Shown here piece by piece: positions 33,868 through 44,073 of a DNA stretch of 64,000 nucleotides. The position numbers and the translations under genes were made by a program. The stretch is from Calditrichota bacterium. Lineage in GTDB: Bacteria; Electryoneota; RPQS01. Position 1 is the first letter of the stretch. Each line of letters opens with the position of its first letter. The notes under the pieces are model-generated. The model had not been told where the DNA came from and searched no databases. It saw only the letters and a list, made by a program, of their open reading frames with translations. The DNA is taken from the NCBI GenBank assembly GCA_020637395.1, contig JACJWA010000001.1, positions 1,674,001-1,738,000 on the forward strand, written 5' to 3'.

Positions 33868-34359
33868 TTGAACTACAGCCCTGACGACATCTTTCCCGCC
33901 TGGTGCAACCGCGCCGCTCACGTCTTTCGCTCAGTTTTTACCGAACGCGCATCAGAGTTCGGTTTGAATTGGGCGGAGGCTGTTATCGTCCTCAAGCTGA
34001 GCATGGGGCACAACACTCTTGCTGACCTCACGCGCCATCTGGAGCACTCCCACCCCGCTATTCTCCGGCATATTGACAAGCTGGAAGAGCTTGCGTATGT
34101 AGAGCGCACCGCACATCCGGAGGATCGCAGAGTCAAAGTGCTGGTCATGACCCATTCGGGGCAACAGGTGGCGACCGCGCTGCAAAACATGGCGAGTCAT
34201 TTCAGTCAAGAATTGGAAACACAGTTCGGCGCAGAGCGTGTTCAACAGGCCATGGCGCTGATGAAAGAGATCATTGCAGCATACGGAAGCTATGACCCGA
34301 TTGGCTGTCCGCATGCTACGGAACATGAACCAGATACAAAAAAGGTGAAACATGCGTAG
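33868..34359 (+). CDS. MarR-family transcriptional regulator of the RND efflux operon
   Basis: 163 residues with a winged-helix DNA-binding domain. The conserved LADLTRHLEHSHPAILRHIDKLEELAYVERTAHPEDRRVKVLVMT (about 52-95) is the recognition helix and wing with the D-x-R signature of MarR proteins. The only possible start is TTG at 33868, because an in-frame stop TGA lies two codons upstream and the first ATG is too far inside. No ribosome site is visible, so translation may be leaderless-like or weak. Its last eight bases overlap the outer-membrane factor gene, so it is co-transcribed with the pump it probably represses. The inducing compound is unknown. Confidence 0.88.
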   Translation: MNYSPDDIFPAWCNRAAHVFRSVFTERASEFGLNWAEAVIVLKLSMGHNTLADLTRHLEHSHPAILRHIDKLEELAYVERTAHPEDRRVKVLVMTHSGQQVATALQNMASHFSQELETQFGAERVQQAMALMKEIIAAYGSYDPIGCPHATEHEPDTKKVKHA

Positions 34360-35776
34360 GCAACTCATTGCCGCGTTTTCCGCATTGCTGTTCGTCAGTG
34401 GATGCGGTTACGTCCAACGTCACAATGCGCCGAAAGTTGATGCGCCGGAGTCGTATCTGCATGCGACCACCGACGAGGCACTCAAGGACGCAGCGTGGTG
34501 GACGGACTTTGGCGACGAAGCGCTCAATCAATTGATGGATGAGGCGATAGACAACAGCCCAAGTCTGGAAGCGGCGCTCGCAAAGCTTCAGCAGTTTCGC
34601 GCACAGAGCCGCGCCACGCGCTCGTCGCTCTTTCCTACCGTCACTCTGAACGGATCCTATCAGGACGGCGAGCGAGCGTTTGGCGGCTTGGGCAAGATTG
34701 ATCTTGGCTACTACGACGTCAGCATCGCCGCGCAATACGAAGTGGATCTGTGGGGGAAACTGTCGGCACGGCGAAGAGCGGCGTTTGGTGACTTGCTGGC
34801 CTCCGAGAACGATGCGCGCGCCGCGCTCTTGACACTAACGTCTCAAGTCGCTCGCACGTATTTTCAAATGCTCGATCTTCGAGAGCAGCTCAGGTTGATT
34901 CAGCAGACCTCTGAGTCCAACGAAAATGCCCACGAGCTTGTGGCGAATCGCTACGCTCTTGGTGTGGTTACCTCACTTGATGTGTATCAATCCGAAGCCA
35001 ATCTCGCGCAGGCCAGAGCGCAAAAGGCGACCGTGGAAGCATCGCTTGCCGCCACGGAGCACCTCTTGTCCGTGTTGCTCGGACGCTATCCTGATCCGGA
35101 CATTGCCGGAAACATGAACGCACTGCCGCCGCAAGTGCTCGAGATCAATGCGGGACTGCCGTCTGACTTGTTGAATCGCCGTCCGGACCTTCGCGCGGCG
35201 CGAGCACGATTGCTTGCGTCCGATGCGCGCTGGGCTTCGGCCAACGCCGCGCTTCTGCCGAGCTTCACGCTGACCGGGTCATACGGAAACATCAACAAAG
35301 TGCTGGAAGACGCGCTGGATCCCGAAAACCTCTTGTGGAATCTTGTGGCCGGCGTGACCGCGCCGATTTTTCAAGGAGGGCGACTCGTCGGAGAAGCTCA
35401 GCGTGCGGAGGGAGCGTTCTATGAATCCGCAGCAACTTACAAGCTTGTGGTCTTGAACGCATATCGCGAAGTGGAAGATGCTCTCGTGCGCGGCGAAAAA
35501 CAGCGCGAACGCGTGGCCGAACTTGAACGCCAAGCCACAGCTTCCGGAAACTCCCTCAGAGTTGCGGAAGATCAGTACCGGCAGGGTGTAGTTAACTATC
35601 TGCAAGTCCTGACCGCGCAGAATTTCTATTACTCATCTCAAAGCGCGCTGATCACCGCGCGCCGCGAGCTATTGCAAAATCGAATTGACCTGGCGTCCGC
35701 GCTGGGCGGCTCCTGGACGGACCAAGTCCTCGAGAACCGCGAGCCCTCGCCGAAACTTCATACGGAGGTTCGCTGA
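34352..35776 (+). CDS. RND efflux outer-membrane factor (NodT/OprM-type lipoprotein)
   Basis: 474 residues. Lipobox FVSGC with Cys18, then two tandem outer-membrane efflux domains (about 60-250 and 270-455), as in TolC/OprM relatives. Typical motifs are AAWWTDFGDEALNQLMDEAI at the start, YEVDLWGKLSARR, SDLLNRRPDLRAARARL between the repeats, and APIFQGGRL. It forms the trimeric outer-membrane channel of the pump encoded by the next two genes. The start overlaps marR by eight bases and the stop is one base before the adaptor start, indicating a single operon. Confidence 0.93.
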   Translation: MRRQLIAAFSALLFVSGCGYVQRHNAPKVDAPESYLHATTDEALKDAAWWTDFGDEALNQLMDEAIDNSPSLEAALAKLQQFRAQSRATRSSLFPTVTLNGSYQDGERAFGGLGKIDLGYYDVSIAAQYEVDLWGKLSARRRAAFGDLLASENDARAALLTLTSQVARTYFQMLDLREQLRLIQQTSESNENAHELVANRYALGVVTSLDVYQSEANLAQARAQKATVEASLAATEHLLSVLLGRYPDPDIAGNMNALPPQVLEINAGLPSDLLNRRPDLRAARARLLASDARWASANAALLPSFTLTGSYGNINKVLEDALDPENLLWNLVAGVTAPIFQGGRLVGEAQRAEGAFYESAATYKLVVLNAYREVEDALVRGEKQRERVAELERQATASGNSLRVAEDQYRQGVVNYLQVLTAQNFYYSSQSALITARRELLQNRIDLASALGGSWTDQVLENREPSPKLHTEVR

Positions 35777-35777
35777 C

Positions 35778-36944
35778 ATGTCGGCTGAAAAAAAGAAGCG
35801 CAAAATTCTGGTGCCCGCGCTGATCATCGTGGGCGGCATCGTGTTGATGATGGGATTGATTGCCAGCAGAAAGAAACCTGTTTCCAACGTTCCGACTTTT
35901 CCGGGAGCGCTGGTCGAAGTCATTGCGGTCGCTCCGGAGACGCATCGCGCGACCGTGAGTGGCTCGGGTACCGTGAAGGCCAAGCAGGAAATCTCACTGG
36001 CTCCGCAGGTCGGCGGCAAAGTGGATTGGGTCAGCGAGCAATGCGCCGCGGGAGGAACGTTTCGCAAAGGAGACGTCCTCTTTAGAATAGAAGCCGTGGA
36101 TTACGAACTTGCCGTTGAACAGGCTCGCGCAAGAGTGGCGCAGGCTGAGTACCAGCTCGCCATCGAACAGGCGCAGGCGGACGTAGCCAAGAAAGAATGG
36201 CAGCGGATGGAAGAAAGCAAGAGCGGCATGTCCGACACGCCCGCTTCCCTGGTGCTGCGCGAACCGCAAATGAAACAGGCTCAGTCCAATCTCGCCTCCG
36301 CCGAGGCCGCGTTGGAACAAGCGGAACTTGCGCTCGAGCGAACTCGTGTGCGCGCTCCGTTTAACGGACGTGTCCGCCGCGAGTCTGTGGACGTGGGGCA
36401 AAATGTTTCTCCCAACGCTCCTGTCGCCGTGCTCTATTCGACAGACATTGCCGAAGTCGAAATCGGATTACCTGTTGAAGAGCAGCGTTGGCTTGACATA
36501 CCCGGTTCGCAAGCTACGGTAAGCATGAAAGTGGAAGGCAACTCATACACATGGCAAGGCGAAGTCGTGCGCTGGGTCGGCGCTCTGGACAGCGTCGGAC
36601 GGCTGGCACGAGTCATTGTTGAAGTTCAGAATCCTTATGCCGAACGCGAGGACGGTGCTCCCGTGCTGGCGGTCGGAAGTTTTGTCTCCGTCGAGTTTGT
36701 TGGCAAGGAGATGCAGAACGTCGTAAAACTTCCGCGCTCTGCCGTTCACAGCAATGATGAAATCTGGATCGCGGCAGCTGACACGACGCTGGAGATAAGA
36801 CGTACGATCCCAGCGCTTAAGACACGTGATGATGTGTATATCACGAGCGGTCTGCGCAGCGGAGAACGTGTCATCCTGACTTCAATCTCCGGCGCTGCAA
36901 ATGGCATGAAGCTGCGAATCGCCAATGGAGGCGCGAACGGATGA
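35778..36944 (+). CDS. RND efflux periplasmic adaptor (membrane fusion protein)
   Basis: 388 residues from the ATG at 35778, which has GGAGG nine bases upstream; the longer upstream frame lies inside the previous gene and is not real. One N-terminal membrane anchor (about 10-30, VPALIIVGGIVLMMGLIA). A lipoyl half (VSGSGTVKAKQEISLAPQVGG), a coiled-coil hairpin rich in Ala/Gln/Glu (about 115-190, AEYQLAIEQAQADVAKKEW), then the second lipoyl half (TRVRAPFNGRVRRESVDVGQ) and beta-barrel domain follow. It links the inner-membrane pump to the outer-membrane factor. It overlaps the pump gene by four bases. Confidence 0.93.
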   Translation: MSAEKKKRKILVPALIIVGGIVLMMGLIASRKKPVSNVPTFPGALVEVIAVAPETHRATVSGSGTVKAKQEISLAPQVGGKVDWVSEQCAAGGTFRKGDVLFRIEAVDYELAVEQARARVAQAEYQLAIEQAQADVAKKEWQRMEESKSGMSDTPASLVLREPQMKQAQSNLASAEAALEQAELALERTRVRAPFNGRVRRESVDVGQNVSPNAPVAVLYSTDIAEVEIGLPVEEQRWLDIPGSQATVSMKVEGNSYTWQGEVVRWVGALDSVGRLARVIVEVQNPYAEREDGAPVLAVGSFVSVEFVGKEMQNVVKLPRSAVHSNDEIWIAAADTTLEIRRTIPALKTRDDVYITSGLRSGERVILTSISGAANGMKLRIANGGANG

Positions 36945-39900
36945 AAACCTGGATCAAATGGATGGCCGGCAATCACGTTGCCGCCAACATTCTGATGCTG
37001 ACCTTCATCATCGGAGGATTCCTGCTGGCTCCGCAAGTCAAGCAGGAAGTCTTTCCGGAGATTGAGCTGGATCAGATACAAGTTTCGGTTGTGTTTCCCG
37101 GCGCGGGACCGCTTGAAGTTGAAGATGGAATTGTCCGTCCGATTGAACAGGCGGTCTCCGGCGTGGACAACCTGAAGCGCATTCGTGGCTCAGCCACAGA
37201 AGGACGCGGAACTGTTACCGTTGAGCTGATTGAAGGATCGGATCCCGATGTCGCGTTGAATGACATCAAGTCCGAAGTGGACCGCATCACCACGATTCCC
37301 GAGCAGGCCGAAGAGCCCGTGGTCAGCAAGTTGACGAATCGGCAGGAAGCCATTTCGTTCATGATCTATGGCGACGCGTCTGAACTTGCTCTGCGGCAGC
37401 ATGCCGAACGCATTCGTGACGAACTACTCTCCATGCCGCAAATCTCACAGGTCGAGTTGGCGGCAGTCCGGCCTTATGAGATTTCCGTGGAAGTTCCGGA
37501 AGCGACGCTGCGCGCGTACAATTTGACGCTCACCGATATCGCAACGTCTATTCGCCGCGCGTCGCTCGACTTGCCCGGCGGAACGGTCAAGACCGAAGGC
37601 GGCGAGGTGCTGATTCGCACGCGGGAGAAGAAATACACGGGACCGGAGTTCGAACGAATCGTCGTCGTGACCAGACCCGACGGCAGCGAAGTAACTCTCG
37701 ACGAAATCGCCACGATCAAGGACACATTCGAAGAGACCGATCAGCAGTCTTTCTACGACGGCAAACCCGCCGCGATGATCAAGGTCTTTCGCGTCGGAAA
37801 ACAAAAGCCCACGGAAATCACACGCATCGTTCGCGACTACATGGAAACCTATCGCGCGCAGCTTCCGCCCTCCATCAAGGTGGATGTGTGGCAGGACTGG
37901 TCCGTGATCTTCCAGCAGCGCATGGATCTTCTGAGAAGAAACGGCGTGATGGGATTGATTCTGGTTGTGCTGATTCTCGCGATGTTTCTGGAGCTGCGGC
38001 TTGCTTTCTGGGTTTCGATGGGCATTCCCACGTCGTTCCTCGGAGCGCTGATGCTAATGCCCGCGTGGGACGTCTCAGTCAACATGCTCTCGCTCTTCGC
38101 CTTCATTCTGGTGTTGGGTATGGTCGTGGACGACGCCATTGTCGTCGGCGAAAATATTTTTCAGCACAGAATGATGGGCAAGTCCTTCTATCAGGCGTCG
38201 GTGGACGGTGCATCTGAAGTGGCGGGACCCGTGTTGTTCTCCGCGCTGACCACGGTCTCCGCGTTCATGCCGCTGATGTTTGTCACCGGAACGATGGGCA
38301 AGTTCATGTTTGTGATTCCAGCCATCGTTATCTCCGTGCTGATGATCTCGGTCGTCGAAGCGTTCTTTGTGACGCCTGCCCACCTCTCCGGCAAACTCAG
38401 CCAGAGTCAGGCGCCTATCTGGAAGAAGATCGAAAGAGTGCGGCATCACTTTGATGAGTGGCTGCAGATATTCATCGAGAAAGTGTACGTCAAGCACTTG
38501 GGATGGGCCACCAGAAACCGGTACATCACCTTTGCGATGGCGACCGCCGTGTTGTTCCTGACGGTTGGGATCATCGGAGGCGGGTTTATCAAGTTCGAGT
38601 TCCTGCCGGCGATTGACGCGGACATCATCAATGTGCAAGTCACCATGCCTCCCGGTACTCCAATTGAAGAAACGCGGCAGGTGACTGAACAAGTTCGCCT
38701 CGCGGGACTGCGTGCAATTGAGCAATCTGACGAGAATCAGGAAGACGGACATTCCAACCTGCAGCACATGTTCATGGCGACTGGATTTCAGGTCTTTGAA
38801 GGCGGTCCCGGCGGCGTGCGTGAAAACATCGGTGCGAATCTCGGCCAGCTTCGCCTGCGCTTGATTGATCCGGAGTTTCGCAGCATGCGTACTCCCGACA
38901 TCGTGAACCTATGGCGCAAGGAAGTCGGTGACATTCCCGGTGTCGAGCAGATTCAGTTTCAGGCGGACTTGATCGCCGGTGGCGCGGACATCGGCATTGA
39001 GTTGTCACACGAAGATTTCGGCGCGCTGTTGGCGGCGGTGGATCGGTTGAAAAACAAGCTGTCCACATATGACGGCGTGTACGACATCTCGGATTCGCAT
39101 CTTGAAGGTAAGCGCGAGCTTCAGCTCACCTTGAAACCGGACGCACGAACTCTGGGTGTCTCCGAGAGTGATCTGGGTACGCAAATCCGCTCGGCGTTCT
39201 TCGGCGCTGAGGCGCTTCGTCTGCAGCGCGGACGCGATGAGGTAAAGGTCATGGTGCGCTATCCGCTTGAAGAGCGCAAGTCTCTCGCCAACATCGAGAA
39301 CATGATGATTCGCACGCGGAGCGGCGGTGAAGTGCCTTTCCATGCCGCGGCCAATGTCGTGGATGCAGTCGGCTACAGTTCTGTCAAACGCACGGATCAG
39401 AAACGTGTGATCGTGGTCAATGCTTCCGTAGATGATGCAACGGCGAACGCCAGCGAGCTCACCGCCGATCTCGTATCGGGCATTCTCGCGCAGCTCAAAA
39501 GTGACTATCCCGGTCTGCAGTATTCCTATGAAGGGCAGTCGCTCGACCGTCAGGAGTCTCTGAAGAGTCTGGGCATCGGTTTCATGTTTGCCTTGTTCCT
39601 GATCTTCGGATTGATCGCCATTCCGCTGCGCAGTTTCACGCAACCGCTGATCATCATGAGCGTGATTCCGTTCGGCTTCGTCGGTGCGATCTTCGGGCAC
39701 TTGCTGTTCGGATTCAATATGAGCTTGATGTCCATGTTCGGGTTTGTCGCACTGACTGGTGTGGTGGTCAACGGCGGAATCGTGATGATTGACTTCATCA
39801 ATCGCGCGCGCGAAGAGGGCGTGCCGGTCCGTGAGGCGATTCTGAAATCCGGCGAGCGGCGTTTCCGCGCGATCATGCTCACGTCCCTCACGACGTTCTT

Positions 39901-40153
39901 CGGACTGGTGCCGCTGATTCTTGAAAAAGAGCTTCAGGCGCAATTCCTCGTGCCCATGGCGATCAGCCTTGGCTTCGGCGTGTTGTTCAGCGGCTTCTTT
40001 ATTACGCTGATCGTGCTGCCCACGATGTATCTGATTCTCGAAGATGTGCACGACTTCTTCGGCGCAAAGAGCCGTCACGCGCAAGCAGAAGGCAGCGATG
40101 TTTTCGAGACGGACTTGCTGGAGGAAACGACTCCGGCATCGTCGAAGGCGTAG
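36941..40153 (+). CDS. RND-family efflux pump, inner-membrane transporter (AcrB/MexB superfamily)
   Basis: 1070 residues, the usual size. It has two halves, each with an N-terminal helix (MKTWIKWMAGNHVAANILML; RNRYITFAMATAVLFLTVG), a periplasmic porter loop and six-helix bundles. The proton-relay helix VLGMVVDDAIVVGENIF (about 389-405) contains the adjacent aspartates. NMLSLFAFILVLG and a late GFVALTGVVVNGGIVMIDFIN are typical. It expels hydrophobic compounds using the proton gradient; the drug or metabolite cannot be deduced, although sequence style is closer to hydrophobic-compound (HAE) pumps than to metal pumps. It is the last gene of the operon, ending before a terminator. Confidence 0.93.
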   Translation: MKTWIKWMAGNHVAANILMLTFIIGGFLLAPQVKQEVFPEIELDQIQVSVVFPGAGPLEVEDGIVRPIEQAVSGVDNLKRIRGSATEGRGTVTVELIEGSDPDVALNDIKSEVDRITTIPEQAEEPVVSKLTNRQEAISFMIYGDASELALRQHAERIRDELLSMPQISQVELAAVRPYEISVEVPEATLRAYNLTLTDIATSIRRASLDLPGGTVKTEGGEVLIRTREKKYTGPEFERIVVVTRPDGSEVTLDEIATIKDTFEETDQQSFYDGKPAAMIKVFRVGKQKPTEITRIVRDYMETYRAQLPPSIKVDVWQDWSVIFQQRMDLLRRNGVMGLILVVLILAMFLELRLAFWVSMGIPTSFLGALMLMPAWDVSVNMLSLFAFILVLGMVVDDAIVVGENIFQHRMMGKSFYQASVDGASEVAGPVLFSALTTVSAFMPLMFVTGTMGKFMFVIPAIVISVLMISVVEAFFVTPAHLSGKLSQSQAPIWKKIERVRHHFDEWLQIFIEKVYVKHLGWATRNRYITFAMATAVLFLTVGIIGGGFIKFEFLPAIDADIINVQVTMPPGTPIEETRQVTEQVRLAGLRAIEQSDENQEDGHSNLQHMFMATGFQVFEGGPGGVRENIGANLGQLRLRLIDPEFRSMRTPDIVNLWRKEVGDIPGVEQIQFQADLIAGGADIGIELSHEDFGALLAAVDRLKNKLSTYDGVYDISDSHLEGKRELQLTLKPDARTLGVSESDLGTQIRSAFFGAEALRLQRGRDEVKVMVRYPLEERKSLANIENMMIRTRSGGEVPFHAAANVVDAVGYSSVKRTDQKRVIVVNASVDDATANASELTADLVSGILAQLKSDYPGLQYSYEGQSLDRQESLKSLGIGFMFALFLIFGLIAIPLRSFTQPLIIMSVIPFGFVGAIFGHLLFGFNMSLMSMFGFVALTGVVVNGGIVMIDFINRAREEGVPVREAILKSGERRFRAIMLTSLTTFFGLVPLILEKELQAQFLVPMAISLGFGVLFSGFFITLIVLPTMYLILEDVHDFFGAKSRHAQAEGSDVFETDLLEETTPASSKA

Positions 40154-40179
40154 CGGACGATTAGCCTTGACAAAAATAG

Positions 40180-40210
40180 AGCGGGCGGCCCAATGGGTCG
40201 CCCGCTTTTG
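40180..40210. terminator. Intrinsic terminator between efflux operon and nrdJ
   Basis: AGCGGGCGGCCC-AAT-GGGTCGCCCGCT followed by TTTTGTG on the plus strand and preceded by CAAAAATA on the left, so it may act in both directions for the convergent efflux and nrdJ genes. The stem contains a G-T pair. Confidence 0.8.
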
Positions 40211-40255
40211 TGTTCGATGATTCCGGCAGGGTCTGGAGACCCTGCTCGGGAAGTC

Positions 40256-43200
40256 TTAACTGCAGCCGCTGGTCGAGCCGCAGGTCGTGCACTTCAGGCA
40301 CGTGCCGTTGCGGACCATCGTGAAGCTGCCGCACTCGCTGCAGGCGTCGCCTTCGTAACCCTGACGGCGCGCAAGTTCAATCAACTGTGCCTTGTTCTGG
40401 CCGTTTACGTGTCCGTTCGTGTAGCCGTTTTCGGAGTGGGCAATTTCGGGAGTCTGCGCTGGCGCTTGGAGTTCAGCAACTGCTGAAGCAGGAGCAGCCG
40501 CAGAAGCCTGCGGCGCGGAGGTTTCTTCTTCACGGTCGGCTCTCTCCTCAATGGTGTCGTGTGCAATCGGAACCACGGCAGGTTCGCCTTCTTGAACCCG
40601 CTTGCTGCCGTTGATAGCGTCACTACGCGACGTTTCGGTCTGAGCGTCCACCACGTGCGCCAGATCGTGGCGATCCAGATAGCTGATCGCCAATTCACGG
40701 AACACGTAGTCAATCACCGACGTCGCATATTTGATATGGTCATTGCCGCCTACGGGGCCGTTGGGATCAAAGCGCGTGAATACAAACGCATCCACGTACT
40801 CTTCGAGCGGCACACCGTGCTGTAATCCCAGACTGACGGCAATGGCGAAGCAGTTCATCAGACTGCGGAACGAGGCGCCTTCCTTATGCATATCGAGGAA
40901 GATCTCGCCCAGCATTCTGTCTTCATACTCGCCGGTGCGCAAATAGATTTTGTGTCCGCCGATGCGCGCCTTCTGCGTATAGCCGTAGCGACGATCCGGC
41001 AATCTGCGGCGGCGTGTCGTGGTCACAATCTTCTGCACCGTCTCCGCCACCACGCCCGTCTCTTCCTGTTCCTCTTCGATGCCCAATGCGGCAATTCCAA
41101 AATCATCCGCCGTGGAGTTCAGAGGCTGGGAGAGCTTCGAGCCGTCGCGATAAAGCGCCACGGCTTTCAGCATCAGCCGCCAGCTCTGATAGTACGCGTC
41201 TTTGATATTCTCGACCGTCGCGTGGCGCGGCAGATTGATCGTCTTGGAAATCGCGCCGCTGATGAAGGGCTGCGCGGCGGCCATCATCTTCAGATGAGCC
41301 AAGGGCTGAATGTAGCGCTGCCCATACGCTCCGCACTGGTTGGCGCAATCGAACACCGGCAGATGATCCGGACGAAGATGCGGCGCGCCCTCGATGGTCA
41401 TGCGTCCGCAAATGGCGTCATTCGCCTGACGAATCTGCTCCTTCGTGAAGCCCAAGGCCAACAGCAAATCGCCGCCTGCCTTGCGCAGATCATTTTCTGT
41501 GATCTTCAAACGATCCCGCACAACATCGGCACCGATCACCCACGGAGTCAACGCAAAACTCAAACTGAACGCGCCCTTTAGCTGAGCTTCGATCTTCTCA
41601 AGAGAAGAGTCCGGCAATCCTTTTGCGCGCAGACTCTCTTTGTTGATGTGCGGAGCGCCCTCGAGCGTGCTCGTTCCTGAAACGTAGTGCGTAATCTGGC
41701 GAATCTCGGCCTCGCCGTATCCCAGATTCTCTAACGCCAACGGCACACTGCTGTTGATGATGCGGAAGTAGCCGCCGCCGGCAAGCTTCTTGTACTTCAC
41801 CAATGCGAAGTCCGGTTCAATGCCTGTTGTGTCGCAATCCATGACGAGACCGATCGTTCCCGTCGGAGCAATCACCGTGGCTTGCGCATTGCGATAGCCG
41901 TTCTGCACTCCCAGCGCCAATGCTTCGTCCCACACATCACGCGCAGCGTCCGCCAGATAGTCCGGACAGTGCGCGACGTCGAGCGGCACCGGATGAATAT
42001 TCAGATTCTCGTATCCGTCCAGCGTGCCGCCATAGGCCGCGCGGCGATGATTGCGGATGACTCGCAGCATCGGTTCATGATTGCGAGCGTACGCCGGGAA
42101 TGCGCCGATCTGCCCGGCCATCTCCGCCGAGGTTCGATAGGATTCTCCGGTCAGCACTGCCGTCAGCGCCGAACACCATGCCCGCGCTTCGGGACTGTCA
42201 TACGCAATGCCCATGACCATCGCGAGCGTGCCGAGATTGGCATAGCCCAATCCAAGCGTGCGATAGTCGTAGGAGCGCTGCGCAATACTGCGCGATGGGA
42301 ATTGCGCCATCTCAACTGAAATGTCCAGCACGGTCGTCCACACTCGAATCGCGTGACGATACGACTCGACATCAAACAAGCGACGCGCCGGATCGAGGAA
42401 CTTCATCAGGTTCAGGCTGGCCAGATTGCAGGCCGTATCATCCAGGAACATGTATTCGCTGCACGGATTCGACGCGTCAATTCTGCCGTCCAGCGGGCAG
42501 GTGTTCCACTCATTGATCGTCGTGTCAAATTGCAATCCCGGATCCGCCGAGGCCCACGCCGCTTCGGAAATCTCTTCCCACAGGTCACGCGCCCGCAAGG
42601 ATTTTGTGACGCTTCCGTCTTTGCGCGCTTTCAAGTCCCACTTCTCGTCGCGCTCAACCGCGCGCATGAACTTATTAGTCAGACGCACCGAGTTGTTGGA
42701 GTTCTGACCGGAAACGGTTTGATACGCGGCGTTGTTCCAGTCCGTATCGTAGGTGTCCAGCCGCATCGCGGTGTAGCCCTGCGACGCGAACTGAAGTGTG
42801 CGATGAATGTACGGATCCGGAATGAAGTCCTTGCGTGCGCGTTGAATCGCGGAGCGCAAACGCGCGTTCTGTTTGGGATCCAGGCGAGCATCCAGAGCTA
42901 CCGATTGATCGTGTGAAGCGGCAAGAATCTCATTCAGACGCTGTTCGCAGACTTTCGACCCCGCCACGAGGGCCGCGACCTTCTGCTCTTCTACTACTTT
43001 CCAGTTGACAAACTCCTCAATGTCCGGATGGTCCGCGTCCAGGCAAACCATTTTTGCTGCCCTGCGAGTCGTGCCGCCCGACTTGATCGCCCCTGCGGCT
43101 CGATCTCCAATCTTCAGGAAGCTCATCAATCCGCTCGACACACCGCCGCCCGAAAGCGTCTCGTCTTCGCCGCGAACTTTTGAGAAATTCGTTCCCGTTC

Positions 43201-43891
43201 CCGACCCATACTTAAAAAGGCGAGCCTCACGCACCCAAAGGTCCATGATCCCGCCTTCGTTCACAAGATCGTCTTCAACCGACTGAATAAAACAGGCGTG
43301 CGGCTGCGGACGCTCGTAAGCATTCTGCGAGCGCTCAAGCTCTCCTGTCCGTGAATTCACATAGTAGTGTCCCTGCGCGCGGCCCTCGATCGAATAAGCC
43401 CAGTGCAGACCCGTGTTGAACCACTGGGGACTGTTGGGTGCGCAAAACTGTGCCGCAAGCATGAATTGCAGCTCGTCAAAAAAGACTCGAGCATCATGCT
43501 CCGAATCAAAATAGCCGGCTTTCCAGCCCCAGTAGGTCCAGCAGCCCGCCAAACGACGGAACACCTGCCGTGAGTCGCGCTCACCGCCAAATCGGCTGCC
43601 TTCGGGCATCTTGTCGAGTATCGCCCAATCCGGTTCATGACGAAGTAGCCACTCCGGCACGCCCTCTTCCCAGACCGGGCGCGTGGCCATCGGCACTCCC
43701 GCTTTGCGCAAGTACTTCTGCGCCAGCACGTCCACTGCCACCTGAGACCAGGATTCGGGGGCGTAAACATCCTTGGCCTCGAACAGGATTCGTCCCTCTG
43801 GAGACGTCAGACGTGACGCCCAGGGCGTAAACCGAAGGCCGGAGTAGATCTCCTGGCCCTCTTTCGTATAGCGGCGTGTGAACTTCAACAA
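40256..43891 (-). CDS. nrdJ: Adenosylcobalamin-dependent (class II) ribonucleoside-diphosphate reductase
   Basis: 1211 residues. It makes deoxyribonucleotides with a B12-generated thiyl radical and needs no oxygen. Visible features: FCAPNSPQWFNTG (about 136-148), the radical-site region SNPCSEYMFLDDTACNLASLNL, a MDCDTTGIEPDFALVKYK loop, and a C-terminal TSCPD-type and zinc-ribbon tail (CSECGSFTMVRNGTCLKCTTCG) that passes electrons. Length agrees with the long NrdJ form. Two TTG codons in a row (43891, 43888) follow AAGGAG; the second has the better six-base spacing, so translation begins at TTG either way. No separate class I genes are in the window. Confidence 0.95.
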   Translation of the reverse strand: MLKFTRRYTKEGQEIYSGLRFTPWASRLTSPEGRILFEAKDVYAPESWSQVAVDVLAQKYLRKAGVPMATRPVWEEGVPEWLLRHEPDWAILDKMPEGSRFGGERDSRQVFRRLAGCWTYWGWKAGYFDSEHDARVFFDELQFMLAAQFCAPNSPQWFNTGLHWAYSIEGRAQGHYYVNSRTGELERSQNAYERPQPHACFIQSVEDDLVNEGGIMDLWVREARLFKYGSGTGTNFSKVRGEDETLSGGGVSSGLMSFLKIGDRAAGAIKSGGTTRRAAKMVCLDADHPDIEEFVNWKVVEEQKVAALVAGSKVCEQRLNEILAASHDQSVALDARLDPKQNARLRSAIQRARKDFIPDPYIHRTLQFASQGYTAMRLDTYDTDWNNAAYQTVSGQNSNNSVRLTNKFMRAVERDEKWDLKARKDGSVTKSLRARDLWEEISEAAWASADPGLQFDTTINEWNTCPLDGRIDASNPCSEYMFLDDTACNLASLNLMKFLDPARRLFDVESYRHAIRVWTTVLDISVEMAQFPSRSIAQRSYDYRTLGLGYANLGTLAMVMGIAYDSPEARAWCSALTAVLTGESYRTSAEMAGQIGAFPAYARNHEPMLRVIRNHRRAAYGGTLDGYENLNIHPVPLDVAHCPDYLADAARDVWDEALALGVQNGYRNAQATVIAPTGTIGLVMDCDTTGIEPDFALVKYKKLAGGGYFRIINSSVPLALENLGYGEAEIRQITHYVSGTSTLEGAPHINKESLRAKGLPDSSLEKIEAQLKGAFSLSFALTPWVIGADVVRDRLKITENDLRKAGGDLLLALGFTKEQIRQANDAICGRMTIEGAPHLRPDHLPVFDCANQCGAYGQRYIQPLAHLKMMAAAQPFISGAISKTINLPRHATVENIKDAYYQSWRLMLKAVALYRDGSKLSQPLNSTADDFGIAALGIEEEQEETGVVAETVQKIVTTTRRRRLPDRRYGYTQKARIGGHKIYLRTGEYEDRMLGEIFLDMHKEGASFRSLMNCFAIAVSLGLQHGVPLEEYVDAFVFTRFDPNGPVGGNDHIKYATSVIDYVFRELAISYLDRHDLAHVVDAQTETSRSDAINGSKRVQEGEPAVVPIAHDTIEERADREEETSAPQASAAAPASAVAELQAPAQTPEIAHSENGYTNGHVNGQNKAQLIELARRQGYEGDACSECGSFTMVRNGTCLKCTTCGSTSGCS

Positions 43892-44044
43892 AGGCTCCTT
43901 GGAACGATCTTGAACAATCCTGACCAGTCTCCGTCACGTCTCCCCCTGTCCATCGTCGCTCGCCTCTCGATCACATCCATCATACCGTATCTATACGAAG
44001 CTTCTCTTCCAACCACAATATCTGGTAGTCGTAACTGGGGCCGT

Positions 44045-44073
44045 AATATAGCCGTGAACGGGTCGTCAGTCAA
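44045..44073 (-). promoter_or_regulatory. Promoter of nrdJ
   Basis: On the minus strand, TTGACT (44073-44068) and TATATT (44050-44045) with a 17-base spacer predict a leader of about 150 bases. I saw no NrdR box with convincing symmetry and no cobalamin riboswitch. Confidence 0.65.

Noticed and set aside
39005..40084. 359-residue minus-strand open frame inside the RND pump gene
   Set aside because: Antisense to a conserved transporter; its composition is rich in His, Arg and Asp with no recognisable domain.
43892..44044. Possible cobalamin riboswitch in the nrdJ leader
   Set aside because: The leader is only about 150 bases and I do not find the GCCACTG B12 box or its partner elements.
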